NCBI GenBank assembly: GCA_963848955.1
Contig: CAWKFQ010000024.1
Location: forward strand, 62,001 to 126,000
Length of the DNA stretch: 64,000 nucleotides
Direction: 5' to 3'
Source: DASUPK01 sp963848955
GTDB taxonomy: Bacteria > Actinomycetota > Thermoleophilia > Solirubrobacterales > 70-9
In this document: positions 54,672 through 63,354 of the stretch, in pieces
How the letters are laid out: each line of letters starts with the position of its first letter
Numbering within the stretch: the first letter of the stretch is position 1
Notes under the pieces: generated by a model
What the model was told of the DNA's origin: nothing
Database searches by the model: none
The model's input: only the letters and a program-made list of their open reading frames with translations
Position numbers and translations under genes: made by a program

Positions 54672-55240
54672 CAGGTCCCGCTCCTGCCCTCGAAGATCTG
54701 CGGGTTTGTCTCGTCCGTGAAGCGCGCCAATGCGAAGGCGAGGTCGGACGCCCGGTTGATGTAGCGCAGGACGACGTCGGAGGCGAGCCCGTCGGCGTCG
54801 CGAAGCTCGACCACGCGCCGCTCGGCCCGCCGGATCGCGGAGCGGGCGACGTCCAGGGCGGCCGAGAGCTCGGTCCCGCCCGGGATGACGAAGTGGGGCG
54901 GGAGGTCGACCTGGCTCATGTATCGGTCGATGTCGGCCTCGACCGATTCCACCATCTCGTCCGTGATCCGGCTGACGCCGCCCTCGAGCCGCTCCGCCGC
55001 CTCGGGAGCGGTCGCGAGCTCGGCCCCCGCGACGAAGAGATTCCGCTGGAGGGCGAGGATCGTCTCGCACAGGTCGGCCTGCTCGTCTCGGTTGCAGAGC
55101 GACCGCGCCACGCCGAGCGCCGAGTTCGCCTCGTCGAGCGATCCGTAGGCCTCGGTGCGCACATCGGTCTTGGGCACGCGGCCGCCGTACCAGAGGCTGG
55201 TGGTGCCATCGTCGCCCTTGCGCGTGTAGATCTTGACCAC
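54671..55240 (-). CDS. PduO-type cob(I)alamin adenosyltransferase
   Basis: 189 residues from GTG 55240. ATP-binding N terminus YTRKGDDGTTSLWYGGRVPK; DEANSALGVARSL; cobalamin-side RSAIRRAERRVVEL and VLRYINRASDLAFALAR. It makes adenosylcobalamin in the cytoplasm. Coupled to osmC. Confidence 0.93.
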   Translation of the reverse strand: MVKIYTRKGDDGTTSLWYGGRVPKTDVRTEAYGSLDEANSALGVARSLCNRDEQADLCETILALQRNLFVAGAELATAPEAAERLEGGVSRITDEMVESVEADIDRYMSQVDLPPHFVIPGGTELSAALDVARSAIRRAERRVVELRDADGLASDVVLRYINRASDLAFALARFTDETNPQIFEGRSGT

Positions 55241-55270
55241 GAACCGACCTTATCCAACGGGCCGCGGCGG

Positions 55271-56527
55271 TCAGCTCAGCGGGTTGAAGACCAGTCCGGT
55301 CAGCAGCTTGGGGAAGAAGTAGGTGGACTTCGGCGGCATCGTCTCGCCGGCGGCGGCGACCTCGCGGACCTGATCGACGGGTGTGGGGCGCAGCAGGAAG
55401 GCCGCCTGGTAGTCGCCGGCGTCGAGCTTGGCCAGTGCCTCGTCAATGCTCGGCGTGTAGCCGATGCCGCGCTTGGCCGCGATGTCATCGGTGCTCATCC
55501 CGAGGATCCCCTTCAGCACGAGCTCCTCCAGGATGGCCGCGTCGAGGGTGCGGTAGGCCTCGGAGCGCCCCGCGAGCGCCCGATCAAGAGCCGGGTTGGA
55601 GGCCAGTCGCAGCCGGTAGGCGCTATTGAATTGCGAGTCGAGGTAGCCGAAGACGCCGACTCCTTCCACTCCGCCGGGGTCGAGTTGTTCTTTCGGGACC
55701 TCCTCGACCTCGAAGAGGTCCTTCAGCCCGCTGCCGAGGGCCTCCTGCTTGGCGGGATCGTCGGCGAGTCCCGAAATCAGACGGTGGGTGGGAAAGACCG
55801 TCAGCCCGGGGTCCTCCAGGGAGACGAGGGCCATCAGGACGTAGTCGGCGGGGCCACCGGGGCCGACCTCGCGCTGGTAGGCGAGCGAGGTCTCGTACCG
55901 GTGATGGCCGTCGGCGATCAGCAGCTCGCCCGGCTCGAGCTCGGCGGCGATCGCCTCGTGGACAGCCGGGTCTTCGATCCGCCAGACGCGGTGGGTCGTC
56001 CCTTCGCCATCGGTCGCTTCGCCCCAGGGCTCGCCGTCGAGCGCCGGCCCGAGGTGGCGCCAGGCGTCGCCAGGATGGAGGGCGAAGATGGCGGAGAGGT
56101 TGTGTCGGGTGGCGCGGGTCAGTCGCAGCCGGTCCTCCTTGGGGCCCGGCTGGGTCCGCTCGTGAGGACGGATCCCCTCGCCGTACGGAGCGAGACGGAC
56201 ACGCGCGATCAAGCCCCGCCGAGTGAGCCGTAAGCCATCGGGCGTCGTGTAGGCCTGCTCGAGCGGCCAGATCGTCGGGTCCGAATCCCGCGTCAGGACT
56301 CCCTCATCGGTCCACTGGCGGAGCAGCTCGGCGGCGTGCTCGTACGGGTCGCCCCCGCCTGGATCGCGCGGCAGGTCGAGCTCGACGACGTTGTACGGCG
56401 AGCGCGCGGCGAGCTCGGCCCGCTGCGCGTCGTCGATCACGTCATACGGAGGAGCGACGACGTCGGCCAGCGCCCCGACCCTGCCGAGGTCGTAGTGAAC
56501 CGCCTGAACGGGAAGCACCTCTGCCAC
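55271..56527 (-). CDS. DUF1015 family protein
   Basis: 418 residues. Recognised by VVAPPYDVIDDAQRAELAARSPYNVVELDLP, LLIADGHHRYETSLAYQ (conserved GHHRYE) and MPPKSTYFFPKLLTGLVF at the C terminus. The family is uncharacterised; in some bacteria it neighbours serine-biosynthesis genes, which are absent here. Single clean frame. Confidence 0.9.
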   Translation of the reverse strand: MAEVLPVQAVHYDLGRVGALADVVAPPYDVIDDAQRAELAARSPYNVVELDLPRDPGGGDPYEHAAELLRQWTDEGVLTRDSDPTIWPLEQAYTTPDGLRLTRRGLIARVRLAPYGEGIRPHERTQPGPKEDRLRLTRATRHNLSAIFALHPGDAWRHLGPALDGEPWGEATDGEGTTHRVWRIEDPAVHEAIAAELEPGELLIADGHHRYETSLAYQREVGPGGPADYVLMALVSLEDPGLTVFPTHRLISGLADDPAKQEALGSGLKDLFEVEEVPKEQLDPGGVEGVGVFGYLDSQFNSAYRLRLASNPALDRALAGRSEAYRTLDAAILEELVLKGILGMSTDDIAAKRGIGYTPSIDEALAKLDAGDYQAAFLLRPTPVDQVREVAAAGETMPPKSTYFFPKLLTGLVFNPLS

Positions 56528-56555
56528 GGGGGCGACACCCTAGACTCGCTCGCCA

Positions 56556-56629
56556 CGGGGCGTGGCGCAGCCTGGTAGCGCGCTGCCTTTGGGTGGCAGA
56601 GGTCCCCGGTTCAAATCCGGGCGCCCCGA
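56556..56629 (+). tRNA. tRNA-Pro (UGG)
   Basis: 74 nt. Acceptor CGGGGCG pairs with CGCCCCG plus discriminator A; anticodon stem CTGCC/GGCAG with loop TTTGGGT (anticodon TGG); T-arm GGTTCAAATCC. CCA is not encoded. Confidence 0.95.
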
Positions 56630-56675
56630 TATCGATCGGGTCTGATTTCAGCCTTAGGGGGCTGGGAGGAGGTAG

Positions 56676-58430
56676 ATGAAGGCAGTAGTCCGGGGCGGGT
56701 CCTACGGGTATCTGCTGGCGGCGGTGGCGATCGCCTCGGCCGGCATCGCGCTGCTCCTCTACGCCACCGGCCTCTTCCACGACACCGAGCTGGCGAGCGT
56801 CGACACCCGCTTCTCGATCCGGGGTGACGAGAAGCCGCGCGAGGACATCGTGCTCGTCCTGATCGACGACACCACCTCCCGCGAGCTCCCGGTCCGCTTC
56901 CCGTTCCCGCGCTCGCTGCACGCCCGGGTGATCGATGCGGTCAGCGCGGAGGGCCCGAAGGCGATCGCCTACGACGTCGAGTTCCTCCAGCCCACGAAAC
57001 TCAAGGAGGACAACGCTCTGATCAATGCCGTCGCCCGCGCCGGTCCCGACAAGGTCGTACTCGCCGACAGCCAGCCCGACCCGCAGGGCCGCAGCGGCGT
57101 CTTCGGCGGCCAGAAGACTCTCGACCAGATCAAGGCGCGGGCCGGCAACACCCAGATCGGTGAGGACTCGGACGGGGTCCGGCGGCGGATCCCCTACGAG
57201 GTCGGGAACATGAAGACCTTCCCGCTGGTCGCCGCGGAGATCGCCTCAGGCAAGCCGATCACCACCGAGGAGATGGGCGGACCCTCCGCCTGGATCGACT
57301 ACGCCGGCGGGCCCGGGACCTACCCGTCTGTCCCGTTCTCGCGGGTGCTGAACGGCCAATTCCCTCCCGGCTTCTTCAAGGACAAGGTCGTCGTGATCGG
57401 TGCCTCGGACCCGACCCTCAAGGACATCGCCGAGACGCCCATGAGCCGCAGCGACCTGACCTCGGGCGCCGAGATCAACGCGAACGCCATCGCGACCGCG
57501 CTCGACGACTTCCCGCTCCAATCGACCCCACTCGGCCTTGATCTCTTCCTGATCGCGCTGATGGGGGTGATCGCGCCACTGGCGAGCTACCGCATCTCGC
57601 CGATCCGCGCACTCGGTCTCGGCCTGCTCGCCGCTGCCCTCTACCTCGTCTGCGCGCAGCTGGCCTTCAACTCGGGGCGGATCGTGCCCGTCCTCTATCC
57701 GATGATCGCCCTCGGCCTCTCGCTGGTCGGCTCGCTGCTCGTCTACTACGTCCGTGAGGCCTTCATCCGCCGGCGGGTGCACGACACGTTCGCCCGCTTC
57801 GTCCCGGAGTCCGTCGTCGGCCAGGTCTTGGCTCGCACCGACGACGACCTGCGCCTCGAGGGTCAGCGCATGGACGTCACGGTCCTGTTCAGCGACATCC
57901 GCGGCTTCACGACCTTCTCCGAGACCCGCGACCCGGGGCAGGTCCTGGAGGTGCTCAACGCGTACCACGAGGAGATGACCTCAGCGGTCATGGACCACGG
58001 CGGCACCCTGATCTCCTTCATGGGCGACGGGATCATGGCCGCCTTCGGCGCCCCGATAGACATGAACGACCACGCCGACCGCGCGCTCGCGGCCGCCAAG
58101 GAGATGCTCGAGGTCCGGCTGCCGAGAGTGAACGAGTGGATGCGGGAGAACGACGTGGGTGCCGAGTTCCAGATCGGGATCGGCCTCAACAGCGGCCCCG
58201 TGATGGCCGGCAACATCGGCTCTCAGAAGCGGCTCGAGTTCACGACCATCGGCGACACGGTCAACACCGCCGCCCGTCTGGAGGGGATGACCAAGGGCAG
58301 CGGCCACAGCCTGTTCGTCTCCGACTCGACACGCGAGCGGCTCTCCGAGAGCGACGGCGAGCTCAGCTACGTCGACTCGATGCCCGTGCGGGGCAGGGCC
58401 GAGGAGATCAAGGTCTGGGCCCCGGCCTGA
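56676..58430 (+). CDS. CHASE2-domain class III adenylate/guanylate cyclase
   Basis: 584 residues; GGGAGGAGG 3-6 nt before ATG. N-terminal helix, extracytoplasmic CHASE2 sensor (residues about 35-285, FSIRGDEKPREDIVLVLIDD...KDKVVVIGASDPTLKDIAETP), three helices, then the cyclase domain: VTVLFSDIRGFTTFSE and SFMGDGIMAAFGAP (two metal Asp), RLEFTTIGDTVNTAARLEG (substrate Lys neighbourhood and transition-state Asn/Arg). It turns an external signal into cAMP. Lies 46 bp after tRNA-Pro. Confidence 0.93.
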   Translation: MKAVVRGGSYGYLLAAVAIASAGIALLLYATGLFHDTELASVDTRFSIRGDEKPREDIVLVLIDDTTSRELPVRFPFPRSLHARVIDAVSAEGPKAIAYDVEFLQPTKLKEDNALINAVARAGPDKVVLADSQPDPQGRSGVFGGQKTLDQIKARAGNTQIGEDSDGVRRRIPYEVGNMKTFPLVAAEIASGKPITTEEMGGPSAWIDYAGGPGTYPSVPFSRVLNGQFPPGFFKDKVVVIGASDPTLKDIAETPMSRSDLTSGAEINANAIATALDDFPLQSTPLGLDLFLIALMGVIAPLASYRISPIRALGLGLLAAALYLVCAQLAFNSGRIVPVLYPMIALGLSLVGSLLVYYVREAFIRRRVHDTFARFVPESVVGQVLARTDDDLRLEGQRMDVTVLFSDIRGFTTFSETRDPGQVLEVLNAYHEEMTSAVMDHGGTLISFMGDGIMAAFGAPIDMNDHADRALAAAKEMLEVRLPRVNEWMRENDVGAEFQIGIGLNSGPVMAGNIGSQKRLEFTTIGDTVNTAARLEGMTKGSGHSLFVSDSTRERLSESDGELSYVDSMPVRGRAEEIKVWAPA

Positions 58431-58439
58431 CCGGCCGGT

Positions 58440-59487
58440 TCAGCGGTTCCGCGCGAAGTAGCTCTGCCCCGGGCCCAGATCGAACGTCTGGCCCAGGTCG
58501 AAGTCGAATACTGAGATCCCGATTCCGTCGGTGACCTTGAAGAAGGTCCCCCGGCAGGTGTCCTTGGTGAGCCAGGTGGTCCCCCGGACGCTCCCGGTGC
58601 CGCCGCTGCCACCCGTCTTGTAGTTGCCGCGCCCGCTGCCCCAGACCCGGCGACGACTCTTCCGGGAGGTCCTCGCGACCGGCCCCGAGGACTTCGTGGC
58701 CTTGGCCTGGCGTCCCTTGCGCTTAGCGCAGCGGAGCTTCTCGACCAGCTTCGCGGTCGTGACCGCGTTCGTGTCGCCGGGCTGCTCGATGCGGATCAGG
58801 CCATCCCAGAGGTTGACCGAGTTGTCCTCGGTCGTGTCGCCCAGGTTGCCGGTCGCGGCGGTCAGGTTGACGGTGCCGCTCCGCGTATCGATCACGCTAT
58901 TGACCGGGATCTTCTGGAGCCCGTCCAGGGCGGTGAAGTCGGTCTGCCCAGGCGCCTTGACCGTGACCGTGCCGCCCGCAGGTTGCACGAGGAACGAGAT
59001 GCCGTGCTCGGGCTCTAGCGGCGGCGGGGGCGCCGCGGCCTTCGGGGGCACCGTTACCGGACCGACGGGGTCCGAGGCTCTCCACTTGGACCCCTTGCTG
59101 TTCTCGTGGGTCAGGACCCGGATGAAGTGCCCCAAGTCTGAGGGAACGATCGTGTAGGTCGGGTTGTTGTGCGGATCGGGATCGCTCGCCGGCAGGTTCG
59201 TCCAGTTGTCGTCGTCGTGTGCGCTGGAGGCCGAGCAATCCGCTACGGCCGGGTCGCAGCTCTGCCAGCGGTAGAGCCCGTCGAAGCCGCTTGGTGTCCG
59301 TAGACGTGGCTGTGTCCTTGGTCGTGAAGGTCACGCTGAGCACATTGCCGACTACGGGATCTCCGACGACAGTCGGTCGGCGGCAGTCACTGGAGGCAAG
59401 GGCCGAAGCAACGAGCACCACGGCGCCGAGCGCGACGGCTGCCGCCGTACACACGGCGAGCCTGGGTCTGAGTCGAGACCACTCCAA
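58440..59487 (-). CDS. secreted hypothetical protein (one frameshift)
   Basis: TTG 59487 lies 6 nt from AGAAGGA. Signal peptide: LAVCTAAAVALGAVVLVASALA. After a shift near 59290 the mature part reads GFDGLYRWQSCDPAVADC...LPASDPDPHNNPTYTIVPSDLGHFIRVLTHE, a beta-sandwich-like repeat seen in Solirubrobacter-type surface proteins, then VTVKAPGQTDFTALDGLQKIPVNSVIDTRSGTVNL (FecR-like) and a C-terminal basic region. About 350 residues. Role unknown. Confidence 0.7.
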
Positions 59488-59599
59488 CAACTGTCCTTCT
59501 CCCGGTGTAGCAGCGCCCCCTTGCACACGATTGAACCAGATACGGACGCTGATGACAGCGAGGCCGCCGCTCTGTGAGCCCTTTCACGCGCTGGCGGCC

Positions 59600-60385
59600 C
59601 TACCCCTGGCGTTCGACGCGATCGATCGCGTCATGGGTGCTGCCGGCATGCTCGGCGTTCGTCAGATCCACGCCGGGAGGCAGCTCGACGTGCAACTCGC
59701 CGGATGGATCAAGCTGTACGTGCAGAGCGGAGGAGCGCGAAGCGAGGACGTGCCCGCCGCGGGAGCGATCCGCGCTGATGAAGTGAAGGTGCCAGCCGCT
59801 CACCTCGATTCCCTCGGCGTAGTCGGGGAAGCGGAAGCCGAGCATGGTCCCGTCGACCGCGGTGAGTTCGAACACCCTTTGGTCTGCCACCACCTCGGTG
59901 AGCGGCCGATACGGCGGCTCCTGGCGCGGGACGGACCGCGCCCGGACCAGCTCGAAGCGGCCGTCGATCCGCACCGCGCATGTTGCGCTGCCGGCAGGGA
60001 TCCGCCGGTCGATCTCCCCCAGCAGCCGGTCGTGGTCGAGCGACCCCTCCAGATCGAACTCGAGGACCGGGCGGAATGGGACTACGACGGCGAACGGCGT
60101 GCGCTCCGAGCTCGGGAGGTCGTCGATCCCGCCATCGACCTCGGCGCGGTAGAAGAGGCCGTCGAGCGCGATCATCTCGCCGTCCAGGTGGTTGACCGTT
60201 CCCAGGCCGAGATCCCCGTGCTCGGCGAGCTCGCCGAAGCTGACGTCTCCCTCGTAGGACCCCTCCAGGAGAGCGCCGATCGTCGAAGCCTGGAAGAGCA
60301 CATGCGGCTCCCGGCCGCCATGCAGGTCGGCGTGCCGCATGGCCTCGACGTGGAGCGACCGGATCCAGCGCTCGTCGAGGCTCAT
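59600..60385 (-). CDS. budA: alpha-acetolactate decarboxylase
   Basis: 261 residues; ATG 60385 overlaps the upstream stop (ATGA). STIGALLEGSYEGDVSFGEL and GLGTVNHLDGEMIALDG at the N terminus; zinc ligands in GWHLHFISADRSRGGH (HxH and a later His); conserved RPVLEFDLEGSLDHD. It converts acetolactate to acetoin. No acetolactate synthase or butanediol dehydrogenase is nearby. Confidence 0.9.
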   Translation of the reverse strand: MSLDERWIRSLHVEAMRHADLHGGREPHVLFQASTIGALLEGSYEGDVSFGELAEHGDLGLGTVNHLDGEMIALDGLFYRAEVDGGIDDLPSSERTPFAVVVPFRPVLEFDLEGSLDHDRLLGEIDRRIPAGSATCAVRIDGRFELVRARSVPRQEPPYRPLTEVVADQRVFELTAVDGTMLGFRFPDYAEGIEVSGWHLHFISADRSRGGHVLASRSSALHVQLDPSGELHVELPPGVDLTNAEHAGSTHDAIDRVERQG

Positions 60386-61053
60386 TCAGCCGCGAGCGCG
60401 CGGGCCGTCTCCGACTTCGCGACCTCTCGCTGATCCGGATTGGTGCCGAGGACTCGGTCGCTGAGGTTGTTCGTCACCCCGTGCCAGAAGTGCTCGTTCT
60501 TGAAGTGATGGAGGCGGTGGTTCTTCCAGATGGCCTTGTATGCCGCGGACCGCGGGCGGTACGCGGTGTGGATCAGGAAGTGGGTCCACTCGTAGAGGAA
60601 GATCATGCAGAAGCCGGCGAGCCCCGCGGTGACCAGCACGCCGAGTGGCACGGGCCCCGCGACCAGGGTGACCAGCAGCGCGCCGAGACCGACGGTGAAC
60701 GGCACCGCGAGCAGCATCAGAAGCGCCGCCTGCCACCAGTAGAGGAGAACCATGTCGAGGTCGTTCGGCTCGCTGTGGTGCGCGCGGTGCGCCCGGGCCG
60801 CCATCGTGTCGATCTTCCTGCCGCGGATCCTGATCGGCTTTGCATGCAGCAGGTACACGTGGATCGCCCACTCGCCGAAGGGGTAGATCGCAACCATCGC
60901 GGCGACCGCGACGGCGTCGCGCCAGCTCAGGTCACCCACCAGAATTCGGATCACTGCGAGGGCGACGATGCCCGCCCCGATCGCCCAGGGCGACTCCTTG
61001 CGCAGGAACTCCCGCCGTGCCCGTCCGAGGGAGGTGACCTCTCGCGAGTGCAT
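60382..61053 (-). CDS. fatty-acid hydroxylase/sterol desaturase-superfamily protein
   Basis: 223 residues, about four helices. Di-iron histidine boxes: EWAIHVYLLH, HRAHH, HFLIH and NHRLHHFKNEHFWHGVTNN. Acts in the membrane on lipid chains, for example as a beta-carotene or fatty-acid hydroxylase. Translationally coupled to budA. Its upstream region carries the hairpin cluster at 61186-61310. Confidence 0.9.
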   Translation of the reverse strand: MHSREVTSLGRARREFLRKESPWAIGAGIVALAVIRILVGDLSWRDAVAVAAMVAIYPFGEWAIHVYLLHAKPIRIRGRKIDTMAARAHRAHHSEPNDLDMVLLYWWQAALLMLLAVPFTVGLGALLVTLVAGPVPLGVLVTAGLAGFCMIFLYEWTHFLIHTAYRPRSAAYKAIWKNHRLHHFKNEHFWHGVTNNLSDRVLGTNPDQREVAKSETARALAAE

Positions 61054-61373
61054 CGCCCCGGAACGTTACGCTCGCCGCGATCGTGAGGGAATGGGGTCGT
61101 TGTCGACCGCAAGGGGGATCGTCCGGGGCGTGGCTATGCGATCTCTGGCTCGCCGAGCGGCTCGCGAACCAGCTTGAATGACGAAGGGACCGACCCGTGG
61201 AGCCTCTCCCGTTTGGCTCCGCGCGCCGGTCCCTCCTGCGTACCCCTGAGTACGACTTAAAGCTTCTGCGAGGAGCATACCTAATTTTATGCTCCCTAGA
61301 AATGATTAGGTGTCTCTACCAATTTTAGGGAGGTCGTTAGCGGCGGAACCCGGCGCTACGCTCCGCCTGCGCG
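61054..61373. other. 320-bp gene-free stretch before tRNA-Arg
   Basis: No supported coding sequence; open frames here are antisense or shadow. It holds the hairpin cluster described separately and an AT-rich part (61255-61335) out of keeping with the GC-rich surroundings. Confidence 0.65.
61186..61310. ncRNA. multi-hairpin element with pseudoknot potential
   Basis: Three hairpins in a row: a nested one at 61186-61233 (GGGACCG/CGGTCCC enclosing GGAGCC/GGCTCC), CGTAC/GTACG at 61239-61254, and GGAGCATA/TATGCTCC at 61272-61295. The loop of the last (CCTAATTT) can pair with ATTAGG at 61305-61310, giving an H-type pseudoknot. It may be a small RNA, a leader/riboswitch of the minus-strand hydroxylase-budA operon, or DNA-level structure. 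Strand unknown. Confidence 0.4.
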
Positions 61374-61447
61374 GCCCCCGTAGCTCAGCCGGATAGAGCG
61401 CCGGCCTTCTAAGCCGGATGTCGCAGGTTCGAGTCCTGCCGGGGGCG
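61374..61447 (+). tRNA. tRNA-Arg (UCU)
   Basis: 74 nt. Acceptor GCCCCCG pairs with CGGGGGC plus discriminator G; D-arm TAGCTCAGCCGGATAGAGC; anticodon stem CCGGC/GCCGG with loop CTTCTAA (anticodon TCT); T-arm GGTTCGAGTCC. CCA not encoded. Confidence 0.95.
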
Positions 61448-61457
61448 CTGATTCCGG

Positions 61458-62300
61458 CTAGAAGACGACGGTCCGCTCGCCGTCGACCAGCACGCGGTCC
61501 TCGAGGTGAGCGCGGACGGCGCGGGCCAGCACCAGCCGCTCGAGGTCCCGACCGATCCGGACCAGGTCGCCGACCTCGTCCCGATGGGAGACCCGGCCGG
61601 TGTCCTGCTCGATGATCGGTCCAGCGTCGAGATCCTCGGTCACGTAGTGCGCCGTCGCTCCGATCAGCTTGACCCCGCGCTCCCAGGCGCGTTGATAGGG
61701 GTCGGCGCCCGCGAAGGCCGGCAGAAAGCTGTGATGGATGTTGATCGCGGGAGAGCCCAGGCTCAGGAGGAACTCGCCCGAGAGAATCTGCATGTAGCGG
61801 GCGAGCACGAGCAGGTCGATCTCGCCGCGCATCAGCTCGAGCGCGGCCCGCTCGGCGTCGGGCTTGCTCTCATGGGTCACCACGAGATGGTGATAGGGCA
61901 GGCCGAACGAACGGACGGCCTCCTCGTGATCGGGATGGTTGGAGATCACGAGCGCCGGTTCGCCAGGCAGCTCCCCGGAGCGGAAGCGCCAGAGCAGGTC
62001 GAGGAGGCAGTGGTCCTCCCCAGACGCCATCACGGCGACTCGCGGCAAGCGCCCAGCCTCCGCGAACCGATGGTCCATCGAAAGTGGCTCGGCGACCTCG
62101 CTCGCAAAGCGCGCGTACAGCTCATCGCGATCCTCCGGGGGCGCGGACTCGAAGACCAGCCGCATGAACAGCCTGGCGCGGTCGGTGGAGTGCTGGTCGG
62201 CGTCGATGATGTTCCGGCCCGCGTCGGCCAGGAAGCCCGCGACGCCAGCGACGATCCCGGGCCGGTCGGGGCAGCTGAGCAGCAGTCGCGTCGTCTCCAC
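61458..62300 (-). CDS. purU: formyltetrahydrofolate deformylase
   Basis: 280 residues from GTG 62300. N-terminal ACT domain (LLLSCPDRPGIVAGVAGFLA), then the formyltransferase-like core with INIHHSFLPAFAGADPYQRAWERGVKLIGATAHYV and LDAGPIIEQD, giving catalytic Asn/His/Asp. It releases formate from 10-formyl-THF and balances one-carbon pools. Convergent with tRNA-Arg, 10 bp apart. Confidence 0.94.
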   Translation of the reverse strand: METTRLLLSCPDRPGIVAGVAGFLADAGRNIIDADQHSTDRARLFMRLVFESAPPEDRDELYARFASEVAEPLSMDHRFAEAGRLPRVAVMASGEDHCLLDLLWRFRSGELPGEPALVISNHPDHEEAVRSFGLPYHHLVVTHESKPDAERAALELMRGEIDLLVLARYMQILSGEFLLSLGSPAINIHHSFLPAFAGADPYQRAWERGVKLIGATAHYVTEDLDAGPIIEQDTGRVSHRDEVGDLVRIGRDLERLVLARAVRAHLEDRVLVDGERTVVF

Positions 62301-62402
62301 GGGGGCAGTTTCTCCGAAACAACCGAGGCGCAGGCGTGTCTTGGCTATGAGCGGCCCGAATGGATAGGGTGGCCGTAAGAGCAGGGGGCTAGGTGGGAGA
62401 AG

Positions 62403-63254
62403 ATGAAAACGCGCTCGGCAGCAGGCGTATTCCTCGTTGCGGCGGTCGCGACGCTGGCGTCCGCAGCACCTTCATCGGCCGCAGTCAGCTGTACCTACTC
62501 GGCGACTGGCCACCAGCTCTCGGTCAGCGCGACGGATGACTTCACCAAGGTCGCGCGCGTTGCCGACGAGATCCAGATCGACGACGGCCACCAGCTCGTG
62601 CCGTGCGCCGGTGGCTCGCCGGCGATCCTGAACACCGACCTCGTGCAGATCAACCACACCGGGCAGAGCGCCGCGACCGTCGACCTCAGGGGCGGCCAGC
62701 TGGCGCCCGGGTTCGCGCCGGAGCCGGCCGGGATCTCCGAGATCGAGCTTCAGTACCTCGCCCCGACGTTCGTCGATATCCGTGGCGGCGCCTCGGCGGA
62801 TCGTCTCAGCTTCGCCGCGGGCGGCGTCAACCTCAACGGCGATGACGACGCTGATGTGACCGGGCAGTTCACCGTGCTTCTGGTCGAGGCCGGGGGAGGG
62901 AATGACCGGCTCTCCTCGCAGGCGGGGTATACCCGGGTGGCCTCCCGCCGCGTCATGCTCGGCCAGGGCGGACGCGACACGTTGCTGGCCACGCCCGACG
63001 GCAGCACCCTGCACGGAGGAAACGGTCATGACGAGCTGCTCGGCGGCCCCGGTGCGGACAACCTGACGGGCGGCCGCGGCGCGGATGTGATCACCGGCGG
63101 CAACGGCCGCGATCTAATCCGCGCGATTGACGGCCTCCGCGACCGCGTCGACTGCGGTCCCGGGATCGACCGCGCCAAGGTCGATGGCATCGACAAGGTG
63201 AAGAACTGCGAGCGCCTGATCGCCGTGAAGCGGCGCGGGCCCGTCAAGGGCTAG
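62403..63254 (+). CDS. secreted calcium-binding (RTX-repeat) protein
   Basis: 283 residues; signal peptide MKTRSAAGVFLVAAVATLAS ending at an SAA/AVS site. C-terminal RTX nonapeptides: GGNGHDELLGGPGADNLTGG and GRGADVITGGNGRDLI, which bind Ca2+ as a beta-roll; then a small Cys-pair tail (DCGPGI...KNCERL). The earlier half is beta-rich with no enzyme motif. Cell-surface or extracellular role. Confidence 0.85.
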   Translation: MKTRSAAGVFLVAAVATLASAAPSSAAVSCTYSATGHQLSVSATDDFTKVARVADEIQIDDGHQLVPCAGGSPAILNTDLVQINHTGQSAATVDLRGGQLAPGFAPEPAGISEIELQYLAPTFVDIRGGASADRLSFAAGGVNLNGDDDADVTGQFTVLLVEAGGGNDRLSSQAGYTRVASRRVMLGQGGRDTLLATPDGSTLHGGNGHDELLGGPGADNLTGGRGADVITGGNGRDLIRAIDGLRDRVDCGPGIDRAKVDGIDKVKNCERLIAVKRRGPVKG

Positions 63255-63354
63255 CGGATCACCGAAACTATTTGCCCGCGCAATGGTTAGATTGCCGGAG
63301 CTTCATGGGGACGGACACCCGGCAGGAGGGCCGGGGTCGAGAGAGGAGCAGGAC

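Noticed and set aside
61066..61278. A 70-codon minus-strand frame in the hairpin region
   Set aside because: No ribosome-binding site or motif; coincides with the inverted repeats.
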